Assembly (NCBI GenBank): GCA_013213825.1
Contig: JABSQA010000003.1
Span: 1 to 64,000 of the forward strand
DNA from: Henriciella sp.
Lineage (GTDB): Bacteria; Pseudomonadota; Alphaproteobacteria; Caulobacterales; Hyphomonadaceae
DNA: 64,000 bases
Reading direction: 5' to 3'
Position numbers and translations under genes: made by a program
Notes under the pieces: model-generated
The model's database searches: none
What the model was told of the DNA's origin: nothing
What the model saw: only the letters and a program-made list of their open reading frames with translations
Shown here: one piece after another, positions 30,084 through 40,730 of the stretch
Layout of the letters: each line of letters begins with the position of its first letter
How positions within the stretch are numbered: position 1 is the first letter of the stretch

Positions 30084-31522
30084 TTTTAAGGGAGCTCTTC
30101 CCAGATTATTCTGGGCCAGGCGCAGACGCTGAGATTACCGGAATTACAGCCGATAGCCGCCAAGTGCAGCCAGGTTTCGTGTTTGCTGCAATGCAGGGCG
30201 TTGCCGCGGATGGCCGAACCTTTATTCCCAGTGCGATTGAGGCGGGTGCCATTGCGGTGCTCGGAGAGAACCTGCCGGAAATTGCGGGCGCCGCAGCCGT
30301 GCAAGTGTCCAATGCGCGCTTGGCGCTGGCGCAAGCGGCGGCCAATTTTTATCCCGCGCAACCCCAACACATCGTTGCGATTACGGGCACCAACGGAAAG
30401 AGCTCAACTGTCGATTTCCTGCGCCAGATTTGGAGCAGCGCCGGTCTTGGCGCGGCCAGTATGGGTACGCTGGGGGCGATTGGTCCAAGCGGGAATATTG
30501 ATCTAGGGCATACGACACCGGATCCCGTGGCCATTCACGCGACTTTGCAAAAACTCGCTGAAGATGGCGTTTCGCACGCGGCGATGGAGGCGTCTTCACA
30601 TGGGCTGGCGCAATTCCGGCTGGATGCGGTGAACCTTTCGGCGGTGGCCTTTACCAACCTGACGCAAGACCATCTCGATTATCACAATACGATGGATGAG
30701 TACCGCGCGGCCAAACTGCGCCTATTTAGCGAATTGGCGCCGAAAGGCTGCCCGGCTGTCGTCAATGCCGATAGCGATCAACGTCTATTCTTTGAGGCCG
30801 CCGCGCAAGACGCTCGCCTGGATCTGATCTCGGTCGGATGGCGCGGCGTCGATCTGAAGATTGAAGAATTGATGCCAAAGGCCATTGGGCAGCGTATTTT
30901 CCTCGATTGGCGGGGCGAGAAGGCCGCAATCGATTTGCCGCTGATTGGTGAGTTCCAAGCTTTGAACGCATTGACCGCTGCCGGACTAGCACTGGCAGGC
31001 GGTTTGGACTTGCAGTCGGTTGCGACGGGCATGTCTATTCTAAAACCGGTAAAGGGTCGCTTGGAATTTGTTGGCGAGTCTAATGACGGTGCGGGCGTGT
31101 TCGTAGATTATGCGCATACGCCTGCAGGTTTGGATGTTCTCATTCGGGCTGCGCGTCCGCACACAGCGGGTCGTCTCGTCGTGGTCTTTGGGTGTGGCGG
31201 AGATCGCGATCGCGGGAAGCGGCCGCTTATGGGTGAAGTTGCGGCCAAACATGCGGACGTCGTGATTGTGACCGATGACAATCCACGCAGTGAAGATCCA
31301 GCAGCGATCCGTAAAGAGGTTCTGGTCGGCGTGCCGAATGGGATTGAAATTGGCGATCGTGGCAAGGCTATTGATCAAGCCATCGCGGATCTGAAAAAAG
31401 GCGATACGCTTCTGATCGCGGGCAAGGGTCATGAGACCGGTCAGATCATTGGTGACACCGTCGTACCATTTAGTGATCAAGAGGCGGCCCGCGCGGCGCT
31501 GGCGGGAGGCGCCCATGTTTAA
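30080..31522 (+). CDS. murE: UDP-MurNAc-L-Ala-D-Glu:meso-DAP ligase
   Basis: ORF 480 aa; ITGTNGKSSTVDFLRQIW, DNPRSEDPAAIR (DNPR meso-DAP motif). Confidence 0.96.
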   Translation: MILRELFPDYSGPGADAEITGITADSRQVQPGFVFAAMQGVAADGRTFIPSAIEAGAIAVLGENLPEIAGAAAVQVSNARLALAQAAANFYPAQPQHIVAITGTNGKSSTVDFLRQIWSSAGLGAASMGTLGAIGPSGNIDLGHTTPDPVAIHATLQKLAEDGVSHAAMEASSHGLAQFRLDAVNLSAVAFTNLTQDHLDYHNTMDEYRAAKLRLFSELAPKGCPAVVNADSDQRLFFEAAAQDARLDLISVGWRGVDLKIEELMPKAIGQRIFLDWRGEKAAIDLPLIGEFQALNALTAAGLALAGGLDLQSVATGMSILKPVKGRLEFVGESNDGAGVFVDYAHTPAGLDVLIRAARPHTAGRLVVVFGCGGDRDRGKRPLMGEVAAKHADVVIVTDDNPRSEDPAAIRKEVLVGVPNGIEIGDRGKAIDQAIADLKKGDTLLIAGKGHETGQIIGDTVVPFSDQEAARAALAGGAHV

Positions 31523-31941
31523 GGCATCCGGCGTCCGTCAGACTTTTTTGCAGGACATGAGACTCTTCCGAGATTCATCCACAGATTTACGACCTGTCGG
31601 TTCAATAGGGCTGTCTGCCCTAGCGGCACCTTCGCGGCATTTTTCGCCTATTAGGCGAGAAGTTCGTTTGATCCCAATGGCTTGCATCCGCCGCGAGCGC
31701 GCATGTGGTTTTTATGTCCCTGTGGAAGCCCATGGAGAACGAATAGAGTCCGTTGGCGAGGTCAATCCCCAGCTGTCAAATTCTAACCGAAAAGACACGC
31801 ATAAAGACAACATCCCGCCCTTGTTTAATCGTGCGAATACCTGCCGAATACGGTCATTCGCAGACCAGCAGCGACAAAAGAGTGCTGCGGCAGACGATGG
31901 GTTGATGGACCGCGGCGCAGAATGTGCTGCAGGGGGTATTG

Positions 31942-33135
31942 ATGTTATTTGAATTGCTGGCGACTGAAGAAGGGCCACTTCGACTTTTCAATTACCTGAC
32001 GTTCCGCACGGGACTGGCTTTGGTGACTTCGTTTTTGGTCACTGTGATCATTGGTGGCTGGTTGATTGACGTGCTTCGCGCGCGCCAAGGCAAAGGCCAA
32101 CCGATCCGTGATTTGTCGCTGGAAGCGCAAATGGCCAAGCAGGGCACCCCGACAATGGGCGGCTTTCTGATTTGGTTTGGGTTGATCCTTGGTACGCTTC
32201 TCTTTGCAGATCTAAGCAACCCATACATCTGGGTGGTTTTGGTCGTGTCTCTGTCTTACGCCTTTCTCGGTTTCCTGGATGATTATGCCAAGGTCACCAA
32301 GCAGAGCACCGATGGTGTTTCAGCGCGCTTGCGCCTTGGAACAGAGTTTCTCGTCGCCGCGGCCGCGGGCGCATTTATTATGGGCTTGCACGGCGCGCAT
32401 ACGCCACTCGGACATGCCGAATGGGGGGCGCTCAATCCGCTGGCGGAGTGGATTGCCGGGTTTGCTCCAGAAACATCGGTAGAGCGCAATGAGGCGTCGT
32501 TTTCGGGCGGCGTCGCCATCCCGTTCGTGAATGATTATTTCTATCCGCTCGGCGGCTTCTTCATTGTTTTCGCGTGTATTGTGATCGTTGGCTTTGCCAA
32601 TGCGGTGAACTTTACCGATGGCTTAGACGGTCTCGCCATCGTTCCGATCATGTTTACCGGCGCCGCGTTCGCATTGATCGCTTATCTTACGGGTAACTTT
32701 GTCTTCGCCGGATATCTCGGCATTCAATTCACGCCTGGCGCAGGTGAAATGGCAGTCCTGATGGGCGCAATGATGGGCGCTGGGATGGGCTTCCTTTGGT
32801 ACAATGCCTATCCCGCGAAAGTGTTTATGGGCGACACCGGATCGCTCGGTCTTGGCGGGCTGATCGGTGTGGTCGCGGTGGCGATTAAGCACGAGTTCGC
32901 GCTCGCGGTGATTGGCGGCCTATTTGTCCTCGAGGTGCTGTCCGTTGTCCTGCAAGTCAGCTGGTTCAAAATCACCCGTCGTCTGACGGGCGAAGGCAAG
33001 CGTATCTTCCTGATGGCGCCCTTGCATCACCATTTCCAGAAGAAGAATTGGCCCGAAACGCGCGTTGTCGTGCGGTTCTGGATACTCTCGCTCTTATTCG
33101 CCCTCGCGGGCCTTGCCACACTGAAGTTGAGGTAG
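31942..33135 (+). CDS. mraY: Phospho-MurNAc-pentapeptide translocase
   Basis: [56 protein letters not shown]. Confidence 0.96.
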   Translation: MLFELLATEEGPLRLFNYLTFRTGLALVTSFLVTVIIGGWLIDVLRARQGKGQPIRDLSLEAQMAKQGTPTMGGFLIWFGLILGTLLFADLSNPYIWVVLVVSLSYAFLGFLDDYAKVTKQSTDGVSARLRLGTEFLVAAAAGAFIMGLHGAHTPLGHAEWGALNPLAEWIAGFAPETSVERNEASFSGGVAIPFVNDYFYPLGGFFIVFACIVIVGFANAVNFTDGLDGLAIVPIMFTGAAFALIAYLTGNFVFAGYLGIQFTPGAGEMAVLMGAMMGAGMGFLWYNAYPAKVFMGDTGSLGLGGLIGVVAVAIKHEFALAVIGGLFVLEVLSVVLQVSWFKITRRLTGEGKRIFLMAPLHHHFQKKNWPETRVVVRFWILSLLFALAGLATLKLR

Positions 33136-33145
33136 CGCCCATCTT

Positions 33146-34567
33146 ATGATCCCGATCACCGAATATGCAGGGCGCGATGTCGCCGTCTACGGCCTCGGCC
33201 GCACCGGGTTGGCCGCGGCCAAAGCCCTGGCGGCGGGCGGTGCGCGCGTGCATGCATGGGATGATGGGGAAGCGGCGCGATTGAAAGCGGAATCTGAAGG
33301 GGTTGCCGTCAGCGATATCAATAAACGCGACTGGCAAAAATTCGCAGCTTTAGTCCTATCGCCCGGCATTCCGTACAAATTCCCTCAGCCGCATCGCCTG
33401 GTGCGAATGGCGGAGATGATGAATGTCCCGGTTGTCGGTGATATGGAATTGTTTGCCCGAGCCGTGCAGGCTTTGCCGGAAAAAGGGCGTCCAAAAATTG
33501 TTGGCATTACCGGCACGAATGGAAAGTCGACAACCACAGCCCTGATCGGCCACATCCTGCGCGAAGCCGGACGTGACGTCCGCATTGGCGGGAATATCGG
33601 CACTGGCGTACTGGACATGGCACCCCTCAATGCCAACGCGATTTACGTTCTGGAGCTGTCGTCTTACCAGCTCGACCTGGTGGATAGTCTGCGCTGTGAC
33701 GTCTCAGTATTCTTGAACATTTCGCCTGACCACTTGGATCGGCATGGCGGGATGGACGGCTATGTCGATGCCAAAAAGCGCATTTTTGCCAATCAGCGTC
33801 CACGCGATGTCGCGGTGATCGGAATCGATGACCCATACACGCAAGCCATTGCCATGAGCCGTTTGCGGCCTGGGGATGCTCGGGTTGTTCAAATCAGCTC
33901 AGAATTCGGTTTGGCGCGCGGGGTGAGCGCTGTAGATGGCCATCTTTATGACAGCACAGGCGGGCAGGCCATTCGCGTCGGTGATTTGGCCGAGGCCGAG
34001 GCGCTACCCGGGCGACATAATTTCCAAAACGCTGCGGCTGCCTATGCGACTTGCCAAGCGCTCGGTGTTGCACCGGGCCGCATCATGGCGGCGATCCAAT
34101 CCTTCCCGGGCTTAGAGCACCGTATGGAACGCGCCGGTGAGGTTGAAGGCGTTCGCTTTGTTAATGATAGCAAAGCCACCAATGCCCAAGCCGCAGAACA
34201 AGCGCTGAAGACCTGGCCGAAAGTCCATTGGATTGTCGGCGGCGTCGCTAAAGCGGAAGGCATTGCACCCCTCGAGCCTTGGTTTGACCGGGTTGAGAAA
34301 GCCTATCTGATTGGCGAAAGCGAAGCGGCATTTGCGAAGACTCTGAAAGGCAAAGTTGAGGTGGTCAGCTGCGGCACGCTCGAAGCTGCAACGCAAGCCG
34401 CCTTTGATGCCGCAAAGGCGTCAGGCGAGGCCAATCCCATTGTTCTTCTCTCTCCCGCGTGTGCAAGTTTTGATCAGTTTAAAGATTTCGAAGCACGTGG
34501 TGATGCATTCAAGGACTTCGTGCGCAGGCTCGCCGCGCAAGTCGAACCGCAAAAGGAAGCTGTATAG
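33146..34567 (+). CDS. murD: UDP-MurNAc-L-alanine:D-glutamate ligase
   Basis: ORF 473 aa; VYGLGRTGLAAAKAL, ITGTNGKSTTTALIGHIL, LSPACASFDQFKDFEARGDAFK. Confidence 0.96.
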   Translation: MIPITEYAGRDVAVYGLGRTGLAAAKALAAGGARVHAWDDGEAARLKAESEGVAVSDINKRDWQKFAALVLSPGIPYKFPQPHRLVRMAEMMNVPVVGDMELFARAVQALPEKGRPKIVGITGTNGKSTTTALIGHILREAGRDVRIGGNIGTGVLDMAPLNANAIYVLELSSYQLDLVDSLRCDVSVFLNISPDHLDRHGGMDGYVDAKKRIFANQRPRDVAVIGIDDPYTQAIAMSRLRPGDARVVQISSEFGLARGVSAVDGHLYDSTGGQAIRVGDLAEAEALPGRHNFQNAAAAYATCQALGVAPGRIMAAIQSFPGLEHRMERAGEVEGVRFVNDSKATNAQAAEQALKTWPKVHWIVGGVAKAEGIAPLEPWFDRVEKAYLIGESEAAFAKTLKGKVEVVSCGTLEAATQAAFDAAKASGEANPIVLLSPACASFDQFKDFEARGDAFKDFVRRLAAQVEPQKEAV

Positions 34568-34576
34568 GAGCGCGTC

Positions 34577-35701
34577 ATGGTCGAAGTTGCCCTCCGCCCC
34601 CGGTCTGCAACGGGGCGTCTGCTAGAGTGGCAACGCGGCTTAGACTGGCCGATTTTGATGTCGGCGGTGCTCTTATTGTGCGCAGGATTACTCTTATCCT
34701 TAGCCGCGGGACCACCGGCGGCGGAGCGGCTTGGCTATTCGGACAGTTTCTTCTTCGTCAAACGGCACGCCATGTTCGTCGGTGCCGCTGTAACCGTCAT
34801 GGTTGGTGTAAGCGTGCTGGAGCGCGTTTGGGCGCGCCGATTAGCGGCCTTGGTGTTTGTCGGGTCGCTGGCTTTGCTCGCTTTTATTTTGGTGTCTGGC
34901 TACGAAGCCAAGGGCGCACAGCGATGGATTCGGTTTGGCGGGTTTAGCTTGCAGCCATCGGAATTCGCAAAACCCGCCTTGATTGTTCTCACTGGCTGGT
35001 TGCTGGCGCAGCGCCAAATCTATCCGAAAGGCCCTTGGGCAGCGATCACCTTGGTCTTTTTTTGCGTGACGCTTGGCTTCTTATTGTTGCAACCAGACGT
35101 TGGTCAGTCCGCGCTGCTTGCTGCCGCATTTGTGATCACGTTTTTCGTTTCTGGTTTGCCGTGGCGGTGGGCTGCCATTTTTGCCGGCGGCGGCGCGGCT
35201 TTGTCAGGCCTGCTGTATGCGACCCTGCCGCATGTCCGGTTTCGGGTGAACTCATTCATCAACCCGACGGAGTATGACACGTACCAAATCGACAAAGCCT
35301 CTGAAGCGATTGCCCGTGGAGGGCTGTTCGGGGTCGGCCCTGGCGAAGGGACCATCAAGACCGCATTGCCGGATGCGCACACAGATTTCATCTATGCCGT
35401 CATGGGCGAAGAGTTTGGCTATGTCGCAGCTGTGGGATTGATCTTTGTTTTCGGCTTTATCGTCTGGAAGGGCCTGCGTGCTGCGGCGCGACTGTATGAT
35501 CCATATCCCCGCGCCGCCGCGACCGGATTATTTGCGCTTTTTGGTCTTCAGGCCGCCACAAATATCGCCGTAAATGTCAGTCTGATCCCGCCTAAGGGGA
35601 TGACCTTGCCGTTCATCTCTTATGGGGGGTCTTCAATGATTGGCACCGCGCTGACCTTGGGCTTGGCGTTGGCGCTCATTCGACGCGGACAAGTGAGATA
35701 G
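34577..35701 (+). CDS. ftsW: Lipid II polymerase / division protein FtsW
   Basis: ORF 374 aa; SEDS motifs SLQPSEFAKPALI, GPGEGTIKTALPDAHTDFIYAVMGEEFG, PFISYGGSSMIG. Confidence 0.95.
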   Translation: MVEVALRPRSATGRLLEWQRGLDWPILMSAVLLLCAGLLLSLAAGPPAAERLGYSDSFFFVKRHAMFVGAAVTVMVGVSVLERVWARRLAALVFVGSLALLAFILVSGYEAKGAQRWIRFGGFSLQPSEFAKPALIVLTGWLLAQRQIYPKGPWAAITLVFFCVTLGFLLLQPDVGQSALLAAAFVITFFVSGLPWRWAAIFAGGGAALSGLLYATLPHVRFRVNSFINPTEYDTYQIDKASEAIARGGLFGVGPGEGTIKTALPDAHTDFIYAVMGEEFGYVAAVGLIFVFGFIVWKGLRAAARLYDPYPRAAATGLFALFGLQAATNIAVNVSLIPPKGMTLPFISYGGSSMIGTALTLGLALALIRRGQVR

Positions 35702-35741
35702 GTATCCGGAGCGTATGGTTCATCAGATCACAAAAAGTAGC

Positions 35742-35816
35742 CTCATCCTGAGCGAAGTCGAAGGACGAGGCGGGCTACAGGAGCACAAATCATCCTTCGA
35801 CTTCGCTCAGGATGAG
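35742..35816. repeat. REP-like palindromic element
   Basis: CTCATCCTGAGCGAAGTCGAAGGACGA (35742-35768) and TCATCCTTCGACTTCGCTCAGGATGAG (35790-35816), 27-bp arms with one mismatch. Confidence 0.92.
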
Positions 35817-35836
35817 CGCTGCGCATGGGGTAAATT

Positions 35837-36928
35837 ATGACCACTAAACCCCTTGTCGTGATCGGTGCTGGTGGCACGGGTGGCCATATGTTTCCGGCGG
35901 CGGCTTTTGCTGAAGAAATGGCGACACGTGGCTGGGAAGTCGGCCTCATCAGCGATGATCGCGGTCTGCGCTATGCCGAGACTTTTCCCGCCAGCTGGAA
36001 GATGGAAGTCAAAGCCGCGAGCCCTAATATTCGCAAACCATGGACCCTTCCCGGCACGGCTCTGAAACTTCGTGCGGGGGTGAACAGCGCGGTGCGTCGG
36101 TTCAAACAAAAACAGCGGCCAGCCCTGATTGCGGGCTTTGGCGGCTATCCCGCTTATCCGGCGCTGTCTGCAGGTCGGCGGCTCGGCATTCCGCTGCTGA
36201 TCCACGAGCAAAATGCTGTGCTTGGCCGGGTTAATCGCGCTTTTGCGAAACAAGCGAGCGTGGTTGCGTCTGGCTTTGCGCGGCTCGATCGATTGCCGGG
36301 CGGCGCTAATCATCAACCGATTGGCAATCCAGTCCGTGCGCCGATTGCGGCGGTACGGGATGTGCTGTTTCCCAGCATGGACGATGAGCTGACCATATTT
36401 ATCACGGGGGGCTCGCAAGGGGCGCGCATCCTCGGCGAAGCCATTCCGCTGGCCATTGCCAATCACATTCCAGCTCCGCTCCGCGTGCGTTTGCATGTGG
36501 TGCAGCAAGTTCGCGAGGAACAGCTAGAGGCGGTCCGCGCCATCTATGACAAGGTCGACGTCAAAGCGACGTTGCAGCCCTTCTTCTCTGACATGCCAGA
36601 CCGTTTGGCGGCAGCGCATTTGGTGATCGCGCGATCGGGTGCCGGGACGGTGAGCGAGATTGCCGCGGTCGGACGGCCTTCGATTCTGATCCCGCTCAAG
36701 ATTGCCATGGACAATCACCAGGAGGCCAATGCTGAGGGCTTGGTCGATGCAGGCGGTGCGGACATGTTGCTCGAGGACAATCTCTATCCAAACTTGCTCG
36801 GCGAATTGATTGCCGTTCGGCTTGGCGATGCCAATGATCTAGCTGTGCGCGCAGCGGCGGCGAAGGCGCTCGGCAATGTGCGGGCGGCGCAGGATTTGGC
36901 GGATCTGGCGGAGCAGGTGGCAGAGTGA
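35837..36928 (+). CDS. murG: UDP-GlcNAc:MurNAc-pentapeptide-PP-lipid GlcNAc transferase
   Basis: ORF 363 aa; [55 protein letters not shown]. Confidence 0.96.
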   Translation: MTTKPLVVIGAGGTGGHMFPAAAFAEEMATRGWEVGLISDDRGLRYAETFPASWKMEVKAASPNIRKPWTLPGTALKLRAGVNSAVRRFKQKQRPALIAGFGGYPAYPALSAGRRLGIPLLIHEQNAVLGRVNRAFAKQASVVASGFARLDRLPGGANHQPIGNPVRAPIAAVRDVLFPSMDDELTIFITGGSQGARILGEAIPLAIANHIPAPLRVRLHVVQQVREEQLEAVRAIYDKVDVKATLQPFFSDMPDRLAAAHLVIARSGAGTVSEIAAVGRPSILIPLKIAMDNHQEANAEGLVDAGGADMLLEDNLYPNLLGELIAVRLGDANDLAVRAAAAKALGNVRAAQDLADLAEQVAE

Positions 36929-37335
36929 GCATGTCCGGGAACAAGGGACCGTCGCTCATAAAAACCGTGAACTTATTATACTGGATTGCATTACCCATTC
37001 TGGCATTTGCCTTCGTAAGGGTGACCCACCTCGAGCTTCATACCGGGCTACCAAAAACGGATTACTGGTCGGAGATTGGTTTGGGGCTGCTCTACGGCGT
37101 AGCGATGACTTTTATAAACGTTACGCCAATCTATTTTCGATTCCTAATGGAGGTTCGCGGTCGAAAGACCGTCTATCTCCTAAAGGTATATCTCATTGGT
37201 ACAACATTAGTGGGATTGTGCGTTTCCCTCGTCTGGCAATCGTCAGTTCTGCAAAGCGACATAATTGGATATGTGGGGTTCGTATTGTGCGGATTTAGCA
37301 TCGGCGTAGGACGCCTCATTTTGCCCAACGCGTAA
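36925..37335 (+). CDS. Hypothetical membrane protein inserted between murG and murC
   Basis: ORF 136 aa, start overlaps murG stop; four hydrophobic segments; more AT-rich than neighbours. Confidence 0.65.
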   Translation: MSMSGNKGPSLIKTVNLLYWIALPILAFAFVRVTHLELHTGLPKTDYWSEIGLGLLYGVAMTFINVTPIYFRFLMEVRGRKTVYLLKVYLIGTTLVGLCVSLVWQSSVLQSDIIGYVGFVLCGFSIGVGRLILPNA

Positions 37336-37345
37336 CCAATTTAAC

Positions 37346-37828
37346 TCAAGCCGCGTCACACCGATGCGTCTCATACATCTTCGCGTCTTTCAGCCACGTC
37401 CAGCCAAAGGCTTCGTCTGAGTCGCCATGCGCTTCGCGATGCTTCAGCCGCGCCAGAGCTTCCTCCAGCGTGGGCTCATGCCCTTCCGGTACCCACCACA
37501 TGACAAAATGCATGCCACCAAGGACTTCGAACCACTCTTCGCGGCGCTCGTAGAATTGCTTGTGCACCGTTCCCCAAACGAATTTTTCGAGACTCTCAAC
37601 ATCTTCCCAGACCGTTAGGTTCGACACGAATTGTGGGTCGCCATCAATCTTGGCTTCGGTATTGCCCGTGCCAGGTTCGCCTGAGCCTTCCATCATCCAG
37701 ACAAAGCCGGGCATCCGTTTGCCCAGGCCATTGATAAAGTCCAAATTGTCCATGAAGTCTTTGACCCGTGGATCATCCGTTGGAGCGATCAAACGGCCAA
37801 TATTCAATTCAGCTAAATGCATTGTCAT
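37346..37828 (-). CDS. DUF3291 domain-containing protein
   Basis: ORF 160 aa; HLAELNIGRLIAPTDDPRVKDFMDNLDFINGLGKRMPGFVWMMEG...LTVWEDVESLEKFVW. Confidence 0.85.
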   Translation of the reverse strand: MTMHLAELNIGRLIAPTDDPRVKDFMDNLDFINGLGKRMPGFVWMMEGSGEPGTGNTEAKIDGDPQFVSNLTVWEDVESLEKFVWGTVHKQFYERREEWFEVLGGMHFVMWWVPEGHEPTLEEALARLKHREAHGDSDEAFGWTWLKDAKMYETHRCDAA

Positions 37829-37971
37829 GTTCGCTCCTTTTTTTGGCCATTTCTGATAGGCACAGACCGGGTATGGATACCAGACCTCATTTCGATTTCA
37901 GCCCTGAGCTTGCCTCATCGCCCGCGAACGCGGTAACGCCATTTCAACCACTCTCTGAGCATTGGACTGTG

Positions 37972-39381
37972 ATGAAACCTTCTCCAACCCCGTTTCCGCT
38001 TGGCCCCGCCCATCTTGTCGGCATAGGCGGCATTGGCATGTCCGGCATTGCTGAGATCATGATGAACCTGGGCTACCAGGTCCAAGGCTCTGATGTTTCC
38101 GAAAGCGCGAATGTGAAACGTCTGCGCGAGCGCGGCGCGGTCGTACACATTGGACACACGGCAGAGAATGTCGCGGGGACGAGCGCGGTGATCATTTCGA
38201 GCGCGATCAAAGACGATAATGTTGAAGTCCAGGCAGCGCGCGCGGCAGGGATCCCGGTCGTTCGCCGTGCCGATATGTTGGCGGAGATTATTCGCCTGAA
38301 ATGGACTGTCGCGGTCGCAGGCACGCATGGCAAGACCACAACCACGACCATGGTGGCGGCTTTGCTGGATGGCGCTGGCATCGATCCCACCGTCATCAAT
38401 GGCGGCATCATCAATGCTTATGGCTCGAATGCGAAAGCCGGCGATGGCGACTGGATTGTGTTGGAAGCCGATGAATCCGACGGCACTTTTATGAAAATTC
38501 GACCGACAATCTCCATCGTCACCAATATGGATCCAGAACACATGGAGCATTATGGCTCCATGCAGGCTCTGCGCGACGCGTTTGATACCTATGTCGGCAA
38601 TATTCCGTTTTATGGCTTCGGCGTTCTTTGTACGGACCATCCAGAAGTCGCGTCTATGGTGGCGCGTGTCTCAGACCGGCGGATCATTACCTATGGCTTC
38701 AATCGCCAAGCTGACGTGCGGGCGGTGAATTTGCAGCCTTCGTCTGAAGGTGTCTGTTTTGACGTCATGATCCGGGCTCAGCTGAATGCGACGGGGCGCG
38801 TGATTGAGCAGGTCTTCTTGCCCATGGCCGGCGAACACAATGTTTCCAACGCGCTCGCTGCCATCGCGGTCGCGGTCGAGCTTGGCGCCACGAATGAGCA
38901 ATTGCGCGACAGCCTCAAAGCGTTTGATGGCGTCAAACGGCGCTTCACCAAAGTCGGTGAATGGAATGGTGTGAAGATTATCGATGACTATGCCCACCAT
39001 CCAGTAGAGATCATGGCCTGCCTCAAAGCGGCGCGCGCCATTCAGGGCCAGGGCCGAGTCATCGCTGTCTCGCAGCCGCATCGCTATTCACGTTTGAACG
39101 ACCTGTTTGATGATTTTGCCCAATGCTATCGCGAAGCAGATATCGCGCTGAACACGCCGGTCTTCGCCGCCGGGGAGCCGCCGATTGAAGGGATCGATCA
39201 CGCCGCTTTGGTCGACAGTATGAAAGGGCATGGTCATAAAATGGCCCAAACCCTTGATGACCTGGAAACCTTACCGAACCTGATCCGCGACATCGCGGAA
39301 CCCGGCGATATGGTTGTATGTATGGGCGCGGGGAGCATTTCTGCACACGCAAATGCCCTGATCGAAAAGCTCGAATCCTAA
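37972..39381 (+). CDS. murC: UDP-MurNAc:L-alanine ligase
   Basis: HLVGIGGIGMSGIAEIMMNLGYQVQGSD, GTHGKTTTTTMVAALL, DDYAHHPVEIMACL. Confidence 0.96.
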   Translation: MKPSPTPFPLGPAHLVGIGGIGMSGIAEIMMNLGYQVQGSDVSESANVKRLRERGAVVHIGHTAENVAGTSAVIISSAIKDDNVEVQAARAAGIPVVRRADMLAEIIRLKWTVAVAGTHGKTTTTTMVAALLDGAGIDPTVINGGIINAYGSNAKAGDGDWIVLEADESDGTFMKIRPTISIVTNMDPEHMEHYGSMQALRDAFDTYVGNIPFYGFGVLCTDHPEVASMVARVSDRRIITYGFNRQADVRAVNLQPSSEGVCFDVMIRAQLNATGRVIEQVFLPMAGEHNVSNALAAIAVAVELGATNEQLRDSLKAFDGVKRRFTKVGEWNGVKIIDDYAHHPVEIMACLKAARAIQGQGRVIAVSQPHRYSRLNDLFDDFAQCYREADIALNTPVFAAGEPPIEGIDHAALVDSMKGHGHKMAQTLDDLETLPNLIRDIAEPGDMVVCMGAGSISAHANALIEKLES

Positions 39382-39483
39382 GACTTATGGTAAACTGATC
39401 CCCGCCAATTTTGGGTTAGGCGGTCGGATCTTGTAAAAGCCTGCCTGGCATAATCTGCTCTCGGTGGTGAGAGGGATTCGCCC

Positions 39484-40050
39484 GTGCGTGCGAGATGGTT
39501 TGTAGCTCTTTCTTTGGGAGTTGTTGCGGCGGCGATGCCAGTCATTGCGGACATTCGCGATGATGAGCCTGTCTTACGTTTACGCCTGACCGACCCAATC
39601 CTAGACGCCGCGCCGAAACCTATCTTACGTCCTCGCCTAAGCGAAGATGTCACCGCCCGTTCTGCGCCTATGCCAATGCCGGTTGTGACTTTGGAAGAGG
39701 TCGGTCGGGTCAGTAAGCTCGCCTATATTTCGACGCCGCATCCGAATCTCGTTGTTGCGGTCGGGGCGACGGAGGATCGCTCTGAACTTGGGCGGCAAAT
39801 CGACCGGGCGATTATGGATATGACCCCCGAGAACAGCCTTTACGACATGGATCAAGACAGCATGCCCTTTATCGGCTTCGGTCTTCGCGCGGGTCAACAG
39901 CACCAAGGCTGGGCTGTTGATGCGACAGTCGGTGCCGGCCTGATCAATGAAGCCGAGACGGCCCGCCTGGCGGAATGGTCTTATTCAGAGGCATCAGATC
40001 GATTAGAACCAGAAGCGCGCGCCCATGTTCGCCTTCGATATCGCTTCTAA
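39484..40050 (+). CDS. Hypothetical exported protein, possibly outer-membrane associated
   Basis: ORF 188 aa; signal peptide; C-terminus HVRLRYRF ends in aromatic residue. Confidence 0.6.
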   Translation: MRARWFVALSLGVVAAAMPVIADIRDDEPVLRLRLTDPILDAAPKPILRPRLSEDVTARSAPMPMPVVTLEEVGRVSKLAYISTPHPNLVVAVGATEDRSELGRQIDRAIMDMTPENSLYDMDQDSMPFIGFGLRAGQQHQGWAVDATVGAGLINEAETARLAEWSYSEASDRLEPEARAHVRLRYRF

Positions 40051-40052
40051 GT

Positions 40053-40730
40053 CTAATTCAAAATCTGCGCGGTGACGCTATCCGACGCCGCATTCGCGGC
40101 CTCGATCGCGGCGTGAACTGAGGTCATCACAGCCTCAGTCGCGCTGGATGAGAGGCATTGGCCCGCGGCGATCGATGCGATCCGGTCTGCATTCTGCTCT
40201 AGCTCCGCCGCATCGAAATTATAGCTGAGAAGATCAACCGCGTGCGCAAGCGCGATGGTTAGGCACAATGTTTCATCCACCGATGCACGCTCGCTGAACA
40301 TGGCCTGCGCCATTTCGGCTTTGAGATGTGTCTCTAAGACGGGCGAGGCTTCTGGCCAGACCGTTCGGGAGAACAGTCCAAACACGCGAGTCCGTTCTTG
40401 CGACAAAGCGCCGAGATGACAAAGTTCATCCGCCAGCGTGGCTATGAAGTCTTTCTGATTGGCCAGCTCAGCAAGCCAATGGGAGAGCGGCTGCGGCGTC
40501 GCGGCGCGGCCGATCTCTGAGTCGCACATGCTGAGAAACGCCCCCAGGTTTTCACTGTGTCGTAGTGGGATCGCCCGACCGGTCTGGGTTTCAAGTTCGA
40601 GACAGCCACGTAAGAACAATTCGGCCAGGGCCGCGCCAGTTAAGGCAGGTTGATAATAAGCTTTCTCCGTTTTGCCCGTTTCATCATTCAAAGATAGAAG
40701 AAGGATCGCTTGAGGAAGTGTGATGTCCAT
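40053..40730 (-). CDS. GOLPH3/VPS74-like (GPP34 domain) protein
   Basis: MDITLPQAILLLSLNDETGKTEKAYYQPALTGAALAELFLRGCLELE matches the bacterial GPP34 N-terminal pattern; start at 40730. Confidence 0.72.
   Translation of the reverse strand: MDITLPQAILLLSLNDETGKTEKAYYQPALTGAALAELFLRGCLELETQTGRAIPLRHSENLGAFLSMCDSEIGRAATPQPLSHWLAELANQKDFIATLADELCHLGALSQERTRVFGLFSRTVWPEASPVLETHLKAEMAQAMFSERASVDETLCLTIALAHAVDLLSYNFDAAELEQNADRIASIAAGQCLSSSATEAVMTSVHAAIEAANAASDSVTAQILN

Noticed and set aside
31431-31952. ORF 31431-31952 as a relocated or short MurF
   Set aside because: No MurF Walker motif (GSxGKT) or other Mur ligase motif; low-complexity, Arg/Ser-rich translation overlapping murE; not supported as coding.
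35743-35949. Minus ORF 35743-35949 as a gene
   Set aside because: Its SAHPERSRRMI...LVLRLRSG sequence is the translated REP palindrome; it overlaps murG antisense.
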